A stretch of 64,000 nucleotides of DNA from NCBI GenBank assembly GCA_002163155.1, contig MAAO01000005.1:62001-126000 (forward strand), given 5' to 3'. The DNA comes from Halobacteriovorax marinus (lineage in GTDB: Bacteria > Bdellovibrionota > Bacteriovoracia > Bacteriovoracales > Bacteriovoracaceae). This document shows positions 1 to 8,759 of this stretch, piece by piece (the first letter of the stretch is position 1; every line of letters starts with the position of its first letter). A program made the position numbers and the translations under genes. The notes beneath the pieces were generated by a model. The model searched no databases and was not told where the DNA came from. It saw only the letters and a list, made by a program, of their open reading frames with translations.

Positions 1-174
1 ATTCCAGTTATGGTTAAAGAAATTCAATCCGAAAGTATTGTATTAGATGGCAACCATCCACTAGCAGGTCTAGACCTGAAATTTGACGTAGAGGTCGCTT
101 CTATTCGCGTCGCTACTGAAGATGAAATAAGCCATGGACACTTACATGCCCACGGTGAATCTTGCGGTCATTAA
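1..174 (+). CDS. slyD: SlyD-like FKBP peptidyl-prolyl isomerase (3' end only)
   Basis: This is the last 57 codons of a gene that begins before the window. The reading frame is open from base 1 to a TAA at 172-174. The peptide contains DGNHPLAGLDLKFDVEV, the typical C-terminal strand of the FKBP fold in SlyD-type cis-trans prolyl isomerases. It ends in a short His- and Cys-containing tail (HGHLHAHGESCGH), like the metal-binding tail of SlyD. Such proteins act as cytosolic folding helpers and nickel or metal chaperones. The tail here is shorter than that of E. coli SlyD, so another small FKBP of the same class is possible. Confidence 0.85.
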   Translation: MPVMVKEIQSESIVLDGNHPLAGLDLKFDVEVASIRVATEDEISHGHLHAHGESCGH

Positions 175-189
175 TTTAAGAAAGATATC

Positions 190-212
190 AGGTACCCTTT
201 AATGGGGTACCT
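190..212. terminator. Hairpin between convergent genes
   Basis: An 8-bp perfect stem (AGGTACCC with GGGTACCT) encloses a 7-base loop. It lies between the FKBP gene and the convergent methyltransferase gene. The U-tract is weak on both strands, so this is probably a bidirectional but inefficient terminator. Confidence 0.5.
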
Positions 213-216
213 AACT

Positions 217-855
217 TTACCAAATGAACGGAATCAATTTAGATCTAGAATTACAGAAACTCTCATACTCCTCACCAAGTTCTTTAATCATCTCCTTTTC
301 CTCATAAGAAATTCTCCTATAGAAACAAAAGAACATCAGAATAAAGCTCGCCCCTGCTGCAAAGAAAGAATGAAGCATGATACAAGTGAAGAAGTAAGTC
401 ATAAAAGCTCCGGTATAGCTAGGATGACAAACAACTTTGTAGGGACCAGACTTTACAACTTTTTGATCTGACTCCACATTAATATGCCAGGTGAAGAAAT
501 CACCGAGTTCTTTATAGGCCCAACTTCTTAGAATTAACCCAAAGACTGCCAATACAGTAGCCGCAATGGCATAGGGAGACCATTCCATGGAAGAAGGGTA
601 CTTAAAATAGATGGCCTCAAATAGACATAGAAATTGAGAGATATAGATTGACCAAATAATCTGTAATGCCGTTCCCTGATCTTTATCATTGGCCGCTTTT
701 TTAAATGGGCTATAACTTGGCTGATAAACAGAGGCCATCACAGCAATTGCAATGAGCACATGTATTTTACTATTCGTCCAAATGGAAGACTCTATCAATG
801 AGAAGGCCCCCACAAAGATGAGGGCTAAAATTAAACCTAAGAATCCTTTTTTCAT
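217..855 (-). CDS. Isoprenylcysteine carboxyl methyltransferase (ICMT) family membrane protein
   Basis: A 212-residue integral membrane protein with several hydrophobic helices. The C-terminal half carries the ICMT/PEMT signature: LGDFFTWHI near residue 118, GPY followed by HPSYTG at 144-149, and a paired Glu (EE, about 185) before the C-terminal arginine-lysine-rich end. The HP and EE motifs bind S-adenosylmethionine in this fold. Eukaryotic ICMT methylates the carboxylate of a prenylated cysteine. Bacterial relatives methylate various lipid-like or isoprenoid acceptors, and the acceptor here is unknown. The start overlaps the upstream RND gene by 4 bases, making it the last gene of the 217-6650 operon. 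A role in capping a lipid-linked carboxylate is inferred from context. Confidence 0.82.
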   Translation of the reverse strand: MKKGFLGLILALIFVGAFSLIESSIWTNSKIHVLIAIAVMASVYQPSYSPFKKAANDKDQGTALQIIWSIYISQFLCLFEAIYFKYPSSMEWSPYAIAATVLAVFGLILRSWAYKELGDFFTWHINVESDQKVVKSGPYKVVCHPSYTGAFMTYFFTCIMLHSFFAAGASFILMFFCFYRRISYEEKEMIKELGEEYESFCNSRSKLIPFIW

Positions 856-3086
856 TTCTTATCCTTATGTATAAATGTCAGTAATATTGCTGGAAGTACT
901 AAAATATCAAAGGTAATAGCAATGGTAATACTTATGATGGCCAAAAGACCAAATGTAAAATTAATGAGAAAGTCTGAAAATAACATTACAGAAAAGCCCA
1001 GTGATAAAATTACCGAAGTTGTAATAGAAGCCACACCAGAAGTGTCTAACATTTTTCTAAGAGCGGTTTTGTCATCACGACCAAGCTTAATTTCCCTAGC
1101 GTAGGTAGTCATAATATGAATAGTGTCATCAATAATTATACCAAGTGTTGCCGAAGTCACAATAGAAATAGCAAGTCCTACTTCTTGATAGAGAATCTGC
1201 CAAATACCAAAAGTAATAATAAAAGGGAGAACATTGGGCAATATACTAATGAGCCCTAATTTTAAACTTTTAAGTGAGAAAATTAAAAGTAGAGTAATAA
1301 GTAAAAAAGCAATCACTGTACCATGCACCATACTGTCTAAATTTCGTCTAGAAATATTTGAGAACATTATTGATGGACCCTGTGCTTGAACAGGTTTGAG
1401 GTGAGTTGTGTTCTTCTTTAACCACTCATAAGCTTCTAAGGTTAGTTTCTCGGCCTTAGTTGAATTTAAATCTTGGAAAGTCACAGTCATTCGAGTTGAT
1501 TTCTTAGAAAGACTCACTCTATTATTTAAATCAAACCCCTGCGGTAGTCCCATTTCATAGAAGAGAAATAACTGCGCTGCTAGTTCTTGCTTGGCAGGAA
1601 GTTTATAGAAACTCTCAGCATTACCATTAAAGGCCTTGTTAATATCTTTCATGATGTTATTTATAGATTCAACGTGCCAAACATAGCCTTTACTCATCCA
1701 CCAATCATTAAACTTTTCTAAATCTTTTAAATATCCTGGATCAAAAACGCTCTTATCATCCTTAGTCTCAAGTTCAAATTCAAAAGTATAAAGTCCTGTG
1801 AGATTTCGATTTACATAATCAATACTCTTTCTAAACTCAGTGCTCTTGCTAAACCAATTGGCAAAAGTATCATTAATGACAAGTTGACTTGAAAAGTATC
1901 CAAGAAGAAGAGTCAAAAGAGTACTTACAACTAAGATGATATTTTTCTTTGCGTAAATAAAATCACTCAAATAATGCATTGAAGTTGTTATGAGATACTT
2001 AACTTTGACTTCTCTCAGAGAGAGAAGATACGGAAAGAGGATAACTGAATATAGAAGTGCCGCGATGACACCCACTGCTGAAATATTTCCGAGATCATGA
2101 TAAGGAGGAGCATCACTAAAATTTAAACACAGAAAACCAATCGCAGTAGTTAGACTAGTAAGAAAAATTGACTTAAAATTCTTTTTAAGCGCTAGTTTCA
2201 CTCTCTCTTTCCAAGAAAGACCTTCTTCATTGTTCATACTTAAACTTGTTAAGATATGAATACAATCTGCAATAGAGAGAGTAAGAATGACGATTGTAGA
2301 CATTCCTGATGGAGGTGTAAGTTTAATCCCCGTGAGTCCCGCAAATCCCATCCCCGTGATGTTCGCTAAAACTGATATAAACATCACAAGACCAGCAACA
2401 TAGAATGATCTAAAGAAAAGAGCTATAATGAAAAATATAATCAGATTACTAAGAGGTGTCAGAGACAAAAGATCCTTTAGCATATAAGTGGCAAAGGCAT
2501 CATTCATAATTATGATTCCAGAGAGATGAAATTCAATTTCGGGATATTCTTCTCTCAACTTCTCAACATGTTTCTTTATAAAGTCAGCTGATTCTAAGAC
2601 AGCATTAGGTTTTTCATTGGGAATATGAACAGTTATATTTATACCAGTGATAGATCCCTGTTTATTAATAATTTTACCAACCAATTGATTCTGGGCCAAG
2701 GCCTTACTTCTTATGATTTCAATTTGGTCAGGTGTAAAATGAACTTCAGATTCAAACAATGGTGCTACAGCAACTTCATCTTCTTTTGCCTCAATATGTA
2801 AAAAGTTTGTAAGTGAATCTACCCTTGTTGAATACGGTGTTTTATAAACGTCCTCTGTGATCTTTTCAATGAGCTGCAAAGTTTTTAAATTAAAGATCTT
2901 TTTATTTTTTGGTGCTACCACTAATAGAATCGTATCGTTCTTACCAAATTTTCGCTCTAATTTATTAAAGGCCGCTAGATCAATATTATCTTCACCAAAG
3001 AAAAGTCTATAATCTGTACCAATATTAATATTTTTCAATTGGAAAATTGAAAAGAGAATAAGTACTAGACAAAATATTTTACTCAT
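852..3086 (-). CDS. RND/MMPL superfamily lipid-type exporter
   Basis: A 744-residue protein with the two-repeat RND layout: one N-terminal helix, a periplasmic domain (about 30-190), a five- or six-helix bundle, a second periplasmic domain and a second helix bundle. The helix following each loop carries acidic residues expected for proton relay (IADCIH in the first half, IDDTIH in the second). Its size and single-chain design match the MMPL/HpnN-like exporters, which move hydrophobic lipids, rather than the 1000-residue AcrB drug pumps. No membrane fusion or outer membrane partner is adjacent. It overlaps the enolase-family gene by 8 bases and the methyltransferase by 4, so translation is probably coupled. 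Export of the operon product is the likely role; the substrate is inferred. Confidence 0.85.
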   Translation of the reverse strand: MSKIFCLVLILFSIFQLKNINIGTDYRLFFGEDNIDLAAFNKLERKFGKNDTILLVVAPKNKKIFNLKTLQLIEKITEDVYKTPYSTRVDSLTNFLHIEAKEDEVAVAPLFESEVHFTPDQIEIIRSKALAQNQLVGKIINKQGSITGINITVHIPNEKPNAVLESADFIKKHVEKLREEYPEIEFHLSGIIIMNDAFATYMLKDLLSLTPLSNLIIFFIIALFFRSFYVAGLVMFISVLANITGMGFAGLTGIKLTPPSGMSTIVILTLSIADCIHILTSLSMNNEEGLSWKERVKLALKKNFKSIFLTSLTTAIGFLCLNFSDAPPYHDLGNISAVGVIAALLYSVILFPYLLSLREVKVKYLITTSMHYLSDFIYAKKNIILVVSTLLTLLLGYFSSQLVINDTFANWFSKSTEFRKSIDYVNRNLTGLYTFEFELETKDDKSVFDPGYLKDLEKFNDWWMSKGYVWHVESINNIMKDINKAFNGNAESFYKLPAKQELAAQLFLFYEMGLPQGFDLNNRVSLSKKSTRMTVTFQDLNSTKAEKLTLEAYEWLKKNTTHLKPVQAQGPSIMFSNISRRNLDSMVHGTVIAFLLITLLLIFSLKSLKLGLISILPNVLPFIITFGIWQILYQEVGLAISIVTSATLGIIIDDTIHIMTTYAREIKLGRDDKTALRKMLDTSGVASITTSVILSLGFSVMLFSDFLINFTFGLLAIISITIAITFDILVLPAILLTFIHKDKK

Positions 3087-4176
3087 TAAAATCTATCCCC
3101 CATCCACTTTTCTTTAAATGTAAATCATTCACTTTAACAAGACCCTTCTTACCAAATTTAATATTAGGATTTGCGGGATCAACTTCTAATAAATGGGTAC
3201 TATAGGATCCTTCCATAGCGTAGATACTTTCTTTAAAATTTTCAGCAATAAAAAGTGAAACACGACCTAATAGGCTCGTCTCCCCTACATGGGTACCTAA
3301 AATAAATTTAAAACCATGCTTTTTAAAAGCCGAAATAATCCCCAACGATCTTATAATCCCTCCCATTTTAGAAATTCTAAGATTCACTAAAAAGATATCA
3401 GGGTGACTTTTAATTTCTTCAAAGTCTTCAACTTTTAGAAAACTCTCATCAAGAATAATTTTCTTACCGGTTTCTTTACTGATCTTTATAAACTTTTTAA
3501 TATCTCGCTCTTGTAAAGGTTCTTCAATTGCCCAAATCAAGTTATCTAACTCTTTTAAGGCAGCTATACATTCTGATTCATCACTCCATATATTATTTGC
3601 GTCAACCCGCACATGCTTACTTGGAATTCCACTAAATTTCACCCAGGATAGAATTCTTTTGTCTATTTTCTTTACCCCCGTGAGCTTTAATTTAAAATCA
3701 CTCAATCCAAAAAAACGATACTTCATGAGCTTCTTTAAAAATAAAAAAGGAGAATCAATTCCTATGACAGCCGTGATGGAGTGATTTTGAATAGGGGGAT
3801 TTAATTCGAACATCTCCTCAACGGAAATACTCTTCTCCTTGGCTAAGAGATCCAAAAGGGCAATTTCAATGGCACACCATGCGGATGGACTCTTAGATAT
3901 TGCTTTATTATTAAGTTCAACAAAGATTTTTAATTCATCAAGATTTGTTAGCTTAGCAATACTATTCTCATATTCAGATAAAAACTTGCGACAACTTTTA
4001 AGATCTTCACCAGTTACGTAGGAACGAGGACAGCCTTCACCGTAGCCGATCATTCCTGAATCAGTAACGATTTTAACAAAGAATGACTCCGTCTTATCTC
4101 TTGATTTCGTATTATGTTTAAACTTCAATTTAAAGTTTATACTTATGTCTATTTCACTTATACTGGCTATTTTCAT
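3079..4176 (-). CDS. Enolase superfamily enzyme, muconate-lactonizing/dipeptide epimerase/N-acylamino acid racemase group
   Basis: A 365-residue protein with the N-terminal capping domain and C-terminal barrel of the MLE subgroup. The full catalytic set is visible: KLK at 162-164, Asp192 in RVDANN, Glu218/219 in IEEPL, Asp243 in LDES, and Lys270 in RISKMGG. This Lys/Lys pair with three metal ligands supports proton abstraction alpha to a carboxylate in a Mg-dependent reaction. Known members include o-succinylbenzoate synthase, L-Ala-D/L-Glu epimerase and N-succinyl/N-acyl amino acid racemase. No menaquinone genes are nearby, which argues mildly against o-succinylbenzoate synthase. Next to a GH3 acyl-amino acid ligase domain, racemisation of an N-acyl amino acid is an attractive inference, not a demonstrated function. 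Confidence 0.85.
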   Translation of the reverse strand: MKIASISEIDISINFKLKFKHNTKSRDKTESFFVKIVTDSGMIGYGEGCPRSYVTGEDLKSCRKFLSEYENSIAKLTNLDELKIFVELNNKAISKSPSAWCAIEIALLDLLAKEKSISVEEMFELNPPIQNHSITAVIGIDSPFLFLKKLMKYRFFGLSDFKLKLTGVKKIDKRILSWVKFSGIPSKHVRVDANNIWSDESECIAALKELDNLIWAIEEPLQERDIKKFIKISKETGKKIILDESFLKVEDFEEIKSHPDIFLVNLRISKMGGIIRSLGIISAFKKHGFKFILGTHVGETSLLGRVSLFIAENFKESIYAMEGSYSTHLLEVDPANPNIKFGKKGLVKVNDLHLKKSGWGIDFNE

Positions 4177-6650
4177 CTCTTATAAGCCTCGAAAACAAAT
4201 TTAACGTTATCCAAGTAATCTAGATGCATATGTTTAAGTTGTGAGTCCCTTTGTCCATTGGCGACTTGAGTCACTTTAAAGAACTCTCCTGTATTCTCTT
4301 TTAACCTTACTGTTTGAATTTTCTTTAATCTTCCACTAGCGGTCTTTGCAAGGTATTCAACATTTACTGAACAAAGATATTCATGGAGGTGTTCACTAAA
4401 GTCCTCAAGCTCCCCTTCATAGTAGAGGCGATATTCCATTTTCAAGGGATCTGCCAAACAGATAAAGAACTTCACTTGTACGTTACTTGCAGAGAAATAA
4501 CTTAGAATTTGTGATTCACAAAGTTTCTCTCCTGTAATGTTGGTAACACCTTTTCCTTTTTGAACAAATTCAATACACGGAGTGTTTCCCACCCCTTCTG
4601 TCGCTACAATAATATCATTGATAAAATAGCGATAAAGACCAGCTTCAGTAGTGACAATTATATAGTACTGCTCTTTGAGAACTAAATCACCTATGAGAAT
4701 TGGATCATAAATACCGTTTTCAAAATCTCTTACTAACATAAATTCAAAAAAGTTATAGCCTAGAGTAGAAAGTGATCTAGAGTCTTCTCCATTAACATTC
4801 ACTGTTCCTCTGAACTCGCTACTTAAGTAGCCTAATTCAATTATGGAAGTATCATTTGGAGTAATATTTTTTAAAGTCGAGACTAGGTACTCACAACTCC
4901 CCTTTGTCCAAGTGATAATTGATTGCAAATTTGGCCAGTAATCAGAGAAACATAGAGTCCCCTTGTTTTTTAAAACTTCTATGGCCCCTTCTTGATTTTC
5001 TCTATAACGCTTCCAACAAATAGACGCTATGATTTCTCTATCGTGATCACTTTTACAAAAGATTTCGAATTTCCAACTCTCAATCATTTGAATGAGATCA
5101 AATCTTCTCTCGTTGATAATATCATTGAGTTTAATGAGAGTAGAGGGATTTGCCGTAGAAAAGAGAGTGGTAGAAGGAGAAAGAACGACGAGAGTAGAAA
5201 GTAGAAGATACTTTAATTCATAACTTTCTATTTCATAAATTTGTACAGGGACTGCTTGAAACTTTGTGATAATTTTGGATGTTTTAGCATAAAGTTTTCC
5301 AGACATAGAGCCACAATCAAATTTCTCTCCTACTCTTTCCTCCACTGCACTACCAACGACAGTAAAGAGCAAACCTGAAAAAGCTTCTTCTTTATTTTTA
5401 AAGGCGGAATAAATAAGAACATTTTGCATTTCTTTTAAATCATTTTCAACTTTTTCAGTCATGGGAATATACTTAGAAAGCCCCGTTGTCCCACTTGTCG
5501 ATACAAAGTAATGTACATCATCACTAGTGAGAACCTGTTTCTCTCCTTGAATAATTCGATCAATCCAAGGCCTAAAAAATTCATATTCATTTACATCTAA
5601 TGCCAACTTATATTCTTCATAGCTAGAAATCTTAGAAAAAGATTTCTCTACCCCAAAGGCCGTTGAACTATTTTTCTTTAAAATTGAGAGCAGTAAACTC
5701 TCCTGCTGCTCATTGGGAGAATGAGTCTGTGAGACATACTTCTTCCAATGTCTCTTATATTTAATAAGCATAAGTAAACGCATGAGATATTTCTTTAGAG
5801 TTTTTCCAAAAGGATGAAACATTTGAGCTTTAAAAGATTTTGGGTCGTCATTCCCCTCAACTCCAATATCATTTACCTCTAATTTAGGATCTAAGTAGGT
5901 TCCAAAAATAATGTCCCAAATAATCGTATTATTTCCAAAATTGTGCATGGCCCTTTTAGAATCTATATCATGATGAAGTCGATGAAGTTCAGCTGTGGCG
6001 ATCACATAGTTCAAAGGACCCATGGAAATTTTTGTATTACAATGTTGAAAAAGACCATTCACTGAAAAGTAAATGTAGTAGAGATAAATCACACTTAAAT
6101 CTGCTCCAAGAGCAATAAAGAGAAATACATCAATGAAATATTCAACAAATTTATCAAAAGGATGAAATCTTGCAGTATTGATAGAATAAAGAACTTTAAC
6201 AAAATGGTGAACGGAGTGAACTGACCAGAGAAATGATATCTTATGCGAAAGTCTATGCCACCAGTACTGAAAGAACTCTCCAATAACTATAATCATAAAG
6301 ACTTGTACAAAAATGGGCCATTGCCTTGGCCACACATCCAATATGACTCCTTTCTCAAATCCATAATTTACAAGAATTGCAATCATGCTAAAACGTATAA
6401 TGAGCGTCATGAAAACTTGCACAAAAACTAGATAAGTTAAATCCTGTTTATAGTTACCTATATTTGGAGTCCATGACTCTCTATAAGGATTGTAATATTC
6501 AAGGGATAGAATTAGAGATATACCACATACTAAGCAAGCATATACTGCGACGATCTGAGGTAGTCCTACAGATTGTAAAACCATATATATGGAATAGGTC
6601 GCTATCATCACAGCTGGATAAGCTGTAAATTCTAAGTATTTCTTTAACAT
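4173..6650 (-). CDS. Fusion of fatty acid hydroxylase/sterol desaturase and GH3-type acyl-amido synthetase
   Basis: An 825-residue two-domain protein. Residues 1 to about 260 form a membrane di-iron oxygenase of the sterol desaturase/fatty acid hydroxylase family, with His boxes HRLSH (132-136), HSVHH (145-149) and HRLHH (223-227) between hydrophobic helices. Residues about 290-825 match the GH3 family: the ATP-binding motif STSGTTG (384-390), YLSSE (608-612) and LYRYFINDI (672-680) correspond to the three GH3 nucleotide-binding motifs. GH3 enzymes adenylate a carboxylic acid and join it to an amine, usually an amino acid. One polypeptide could therefore both hydroxylate an acyl chain and conjugate it. 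No stop or frameshift separates the domains. It heads the overlapping operon that runs down to 217, with a 4-base overlap to the next gene. Confidence 0.88.
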   Translation of the reverse strand: MLKKYLEFTAYPAVMIATYSIYMVLQSVGLPQIVAVYACLVCGISLILSLEYYNPYRESWTPNIGNYKQDLTYLVFVQVFMTLIIRFSMIAILVNYGFEKGVILDVWPRQWPIFVQVFMIIVIGEFFQYWWHRLSHKISFLWSVHSVHHFVKVLYSINTARFHPFDKFVEYFIDVFLFIALGADLSVIYLYYIYFSVNGLFQHCNTKISMGPLNYVIATAELHRLHHDIDSKRAMHNFGNNTIIWDIIFGTYLDPKLEVNDIGVEGNDDPKSFKAQMFHPFGKTLKKYLMRLLMLIKYKRHWKKYVSQTHSPNEQQESLLLSILKKNSSTAFGVEKSFSKISSYEEYKLALDVNEYEFFRPWIDRIIQGEKQVLTSDDVHYFVSTSGTTGLSKYIPMTEKVENDLKEMQNVLIYSAFKNKEEAFSGLLFTVVGSAVEERVGEKFDCGSMSGKLYAKTSKIITKFQAVPVQIYEIESYELKYLLLSTLVVLSPSTTLFSTANPSTLIKLNDIINERRFDLIQMIESWKFEIFCKSDHDREIIASICWKRYRENQEGAIEVLKNKGTLCFSDYWPNLQSIITWTKGSCEYLVSTLKNITPNDTSIIELGYLSSEFRGTVNVNGEDSRSLSTLGYNFFEFMLVRDFENGIYDPILIGDLVLKEQYYIIVTTEAGLYRYFINDIIVATEGVGNTPCIEFVQKGKGVTNITGEKLCESQILSYFSASNVQVKFFICLADPLKMEYRLYYEGELEDFSEHLHEYLCSVNVEYLAKTASGRLKKIQTVRLKENTGEFFKVTQVANGQRDSQLKHMHLDYLDNVKFVFEAYKR

Positions 6651-6690
6651 AGAATATGTATCGGAAGAATTACTTAACTACTTTAGTCAA

Positions 6691-7974
6691 TTAATCTTTA
6701 AACAGAATATTTGATTCTTCATCTGACTGGTTACCCTTGGCCTTTTTTAAAAAGTAATCAACCTTTTGATCTTCGGTTTCAAACTCACCTTCTACATCTG
6801 TATTTATTTCATTTATTATTTTTTGATCTTGAAGTTGTTCCTCTTCTATTATCTTTCTTTTCAGTTGTTCACTGGCACTTTCTTTCAGATTATCTTTTAA
6901 AATAGAATAGTTTGTTCCGAACTCCTTATAAGAATATTCGTAAAGAGGCTCTAGATAGTCGTATGAATTTCTTCCACGTTCAAGAAATTGAATCATCTCT
7001 TTAATGAATTCCTTCTTCTCAGTGACGTGGCTCCATCCAGCATAGAGATAAGTCATTCCTTCCTGCGATATTCTCTTATAATAAGGTAATTCTTTATATC
7101 TAGCATAGATTTCTATCGCGGAAGACTCATCACTTGTCCTATATTTTAAGGCCTTCATGATTCTCTTTCTAATTGACTCAGAAATCTGATTTTCATATCT
7201 AGACTTCAGTAAAAGTTTATATATGTAACCATTATGATAAACATAAATGAGTTCTTTTCTAAATAAGTCTTCTAATCCTTGTTTTTGGCTTTCTATATTG
7301 ATGAGCTCGATAATACCAAATGATTTATTATTGTAATAAGATAATTTCCTAGCATTTTCCGGTAAGAACTTAGAACGTAGCTCTAGTAGATAGAGGTTAT
7401 AAACAAGTTCTTTATAGGAAATATTCCAAAGATTCATCCAATACGATTTTTCTGTAAGCTCTCCTTTTGGAAGAGAAAAACTCTTTGTAAATAAATCTTT
7501 CCAAACTGTCTTATCATTCTTTTTTAAAATATGGTTTTTGAAAAAAGGTAACTCAAATATTTTATGATGTTCAATTCTCCTATCAAATTTAAAGGACTTT
7601 AAGACAGTAAAACTTCCCACATCTAACTTTCCCCTAGTTTTAAACTTCGCACCAATCTCGGGGCGAACTTTTCTCCTATGAATAATCGGAATAAGAACAA
7701 ACATAGGATGTCTAACCGGAAGTGGTATTTCAAATTCAGAAAAGTGAAATGTTTCCCACAAGTTCTCGGCCTCTCCACTAATCCCTTGCATCTTTCGAAT
7801 ATTGTAATAACTTCCAGAATGCAGATAAGTAGATGTTTTCTCTCTTTCATAAATAGACGACTTAATACCGTTAGAGAGCACCTCATTATAGAGGTGATAG
7901 GGAGCGAAACAGAGTAGAAAAACCCCTGTTACACTGGTGATTATGATTAAAAGGAAGAAAATTATTGCCTTCAT
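6691..7974 (-). CDS. Hypothetical membrane-anchored protein
   Basis: A 427-residue protein that I do not recognise. It begins with one strong hydrophobic segment (residues about 3-27) that looks like an uncleaved signal anchor, followed by a soluble, charge-rich domain presumably facing the periplasm. The last 60 residues are very acidic and Glu/Gln/Asp-rich with coiled-coil character. No enzyme motif is visible. It lies 40 bases upstream of the hydroxylase-GH3 gene on the same strand with no clear terminator between, so it may be the first gene of that operon, or only a neighbour. Confidence 0.75.
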   Translation of the reverse strand: MKAIIFFLLIIITSVTGVFLLCFAPYHLYNEVLSNGIKSSIYEREKTSTYLHSGSYYNIRKMQGISGEAENLWETFHFSEFEIPLPVRHPMFVLIPIIHRRKVRPEIGAKFKTRGKLDVGSFTVLKSFKFDRRIEHHKIFELPFFKNHILKKNDKTVWKDLFTKSFSLPKGELTEKSYWMNLWNISYKELVYNLYLLELRSKFLPENARKLSYYNNKSFGIIELINIESQKQGLEDLFRKELIYVYHNGYIYKLLLKSRYENQISESIRKRIMKALKYRTSDESSAIEIYARYKELPYYKRISQEGMTYLYAGWSHVTEKKEFIKEMIQFLERGRNSYDYLEPLYEYSYKEFGTNYSILKDNLKESASEQLKRKIIEEEQLQDQKIINEINTDVEGEFETEDQKVDYFLKKAKGNQSDEESNILFKD

Positions 7975-8078
7975 ACACCACTTTTCGGCAACTTAGCTGG
8001 AAACTGAAGAAAAAAGCTAAAATATTAGGTAAAATATTCGATAAGTAGATGAGATTAGTTTTATCTTAGGAAAAGTAT

Positions 8079-8759
8079 ATGAAAAATGTTTCAGTTTTTA
8101 TTTTATTATCACTCCTCATAGCTTCATGTGATGCACCCAGAGATCGTAGGAGTGCTTACAATAAAACATTTAATGACAATCAAAGTAACACATCTACTTC
8201 AGGTTCCGCCTTTGGTAATAATGATTCAAATAGTGATGACTCCACCGGAACCTCAACAGGTGGTGACACAACGACAGACACTCCAAACACCGTCCCTGAC
8301 GAGATCAAACATTGTAAATGGTCTGCTGATGGAGAGAGTAACTTTGACGAGTCACATCCTCACTTGGGTGAGCACACGATTTGCTTAAGTACTAATAAGA
8401 AAGATGTATGGATTCAAGTGAAGTCACCTTCTTCAGACGGACAAGTCTGTGTAATACCAACACATAATAGTGGTACATCTTCAGTTTATATTGGAGAACC
8501 AAGATGTTTAATGATTACAAACTCGAAGAAAATTTACAAAGTGACTTTATACGCAAATAGAAGTGGCTACCAGAATTTTTCTATAACAGGTGCCATGGTG
8601 ATGAAGGATAAGTCTTACTTTTATCCAGCACCTTTTTATCAGTATGTACTTACTCCAGATGCCTATATCTATTGTTCTCAATTCCTAGATCAATATAAAG
8701 ATCCTACTTACTGCGAAGCCTTTAAAAAGGTGGGACAATATATCTATAAAGCTTTTTAG
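8079..8759 (+). CDS. Predicted lipoprotein with Ser/Thr/Asn-rich linker
   Basis: A 226-residue protein with a signal peptide ending in the lipobox LIASC (Cys at about 17), so it is likely lipidated and exported. A low-complexity linker rich in Ser, Thr, Asn and Gly (about 30-75) joins the anchor to a compact C-terminal domain with six or more cysteines, which probably form disulfides. The fold is not recognised. AGGAAAAG stands just before the ATG. The stop overlaps the convergent gene at 8756 by 4 bases. It is divergent from the gene at 6691-7974, sharing about 100 bp of upstream region. Confidence 0.8.
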   Translation: MKNVSVFILLSLLIASCDAPRDRRSAYNKTFNDNQSNTSTSGSAFGNNDSNSDDSTGTSTGGDTTTDTPNTVPDEIKHCKWSADGESNFDESHPHLGEHTICLSTNKKDVWIQVKSPSSDGQVCVIPTHNSGTSSVYIGEPRCLMITNSKKIYKVTLYANRSGYQNFSITGAMVMKDKSYFYPAPFYQYVLTPDAYIYCSQFLDQYKDPTYCEAFKKVGQYIYKAF

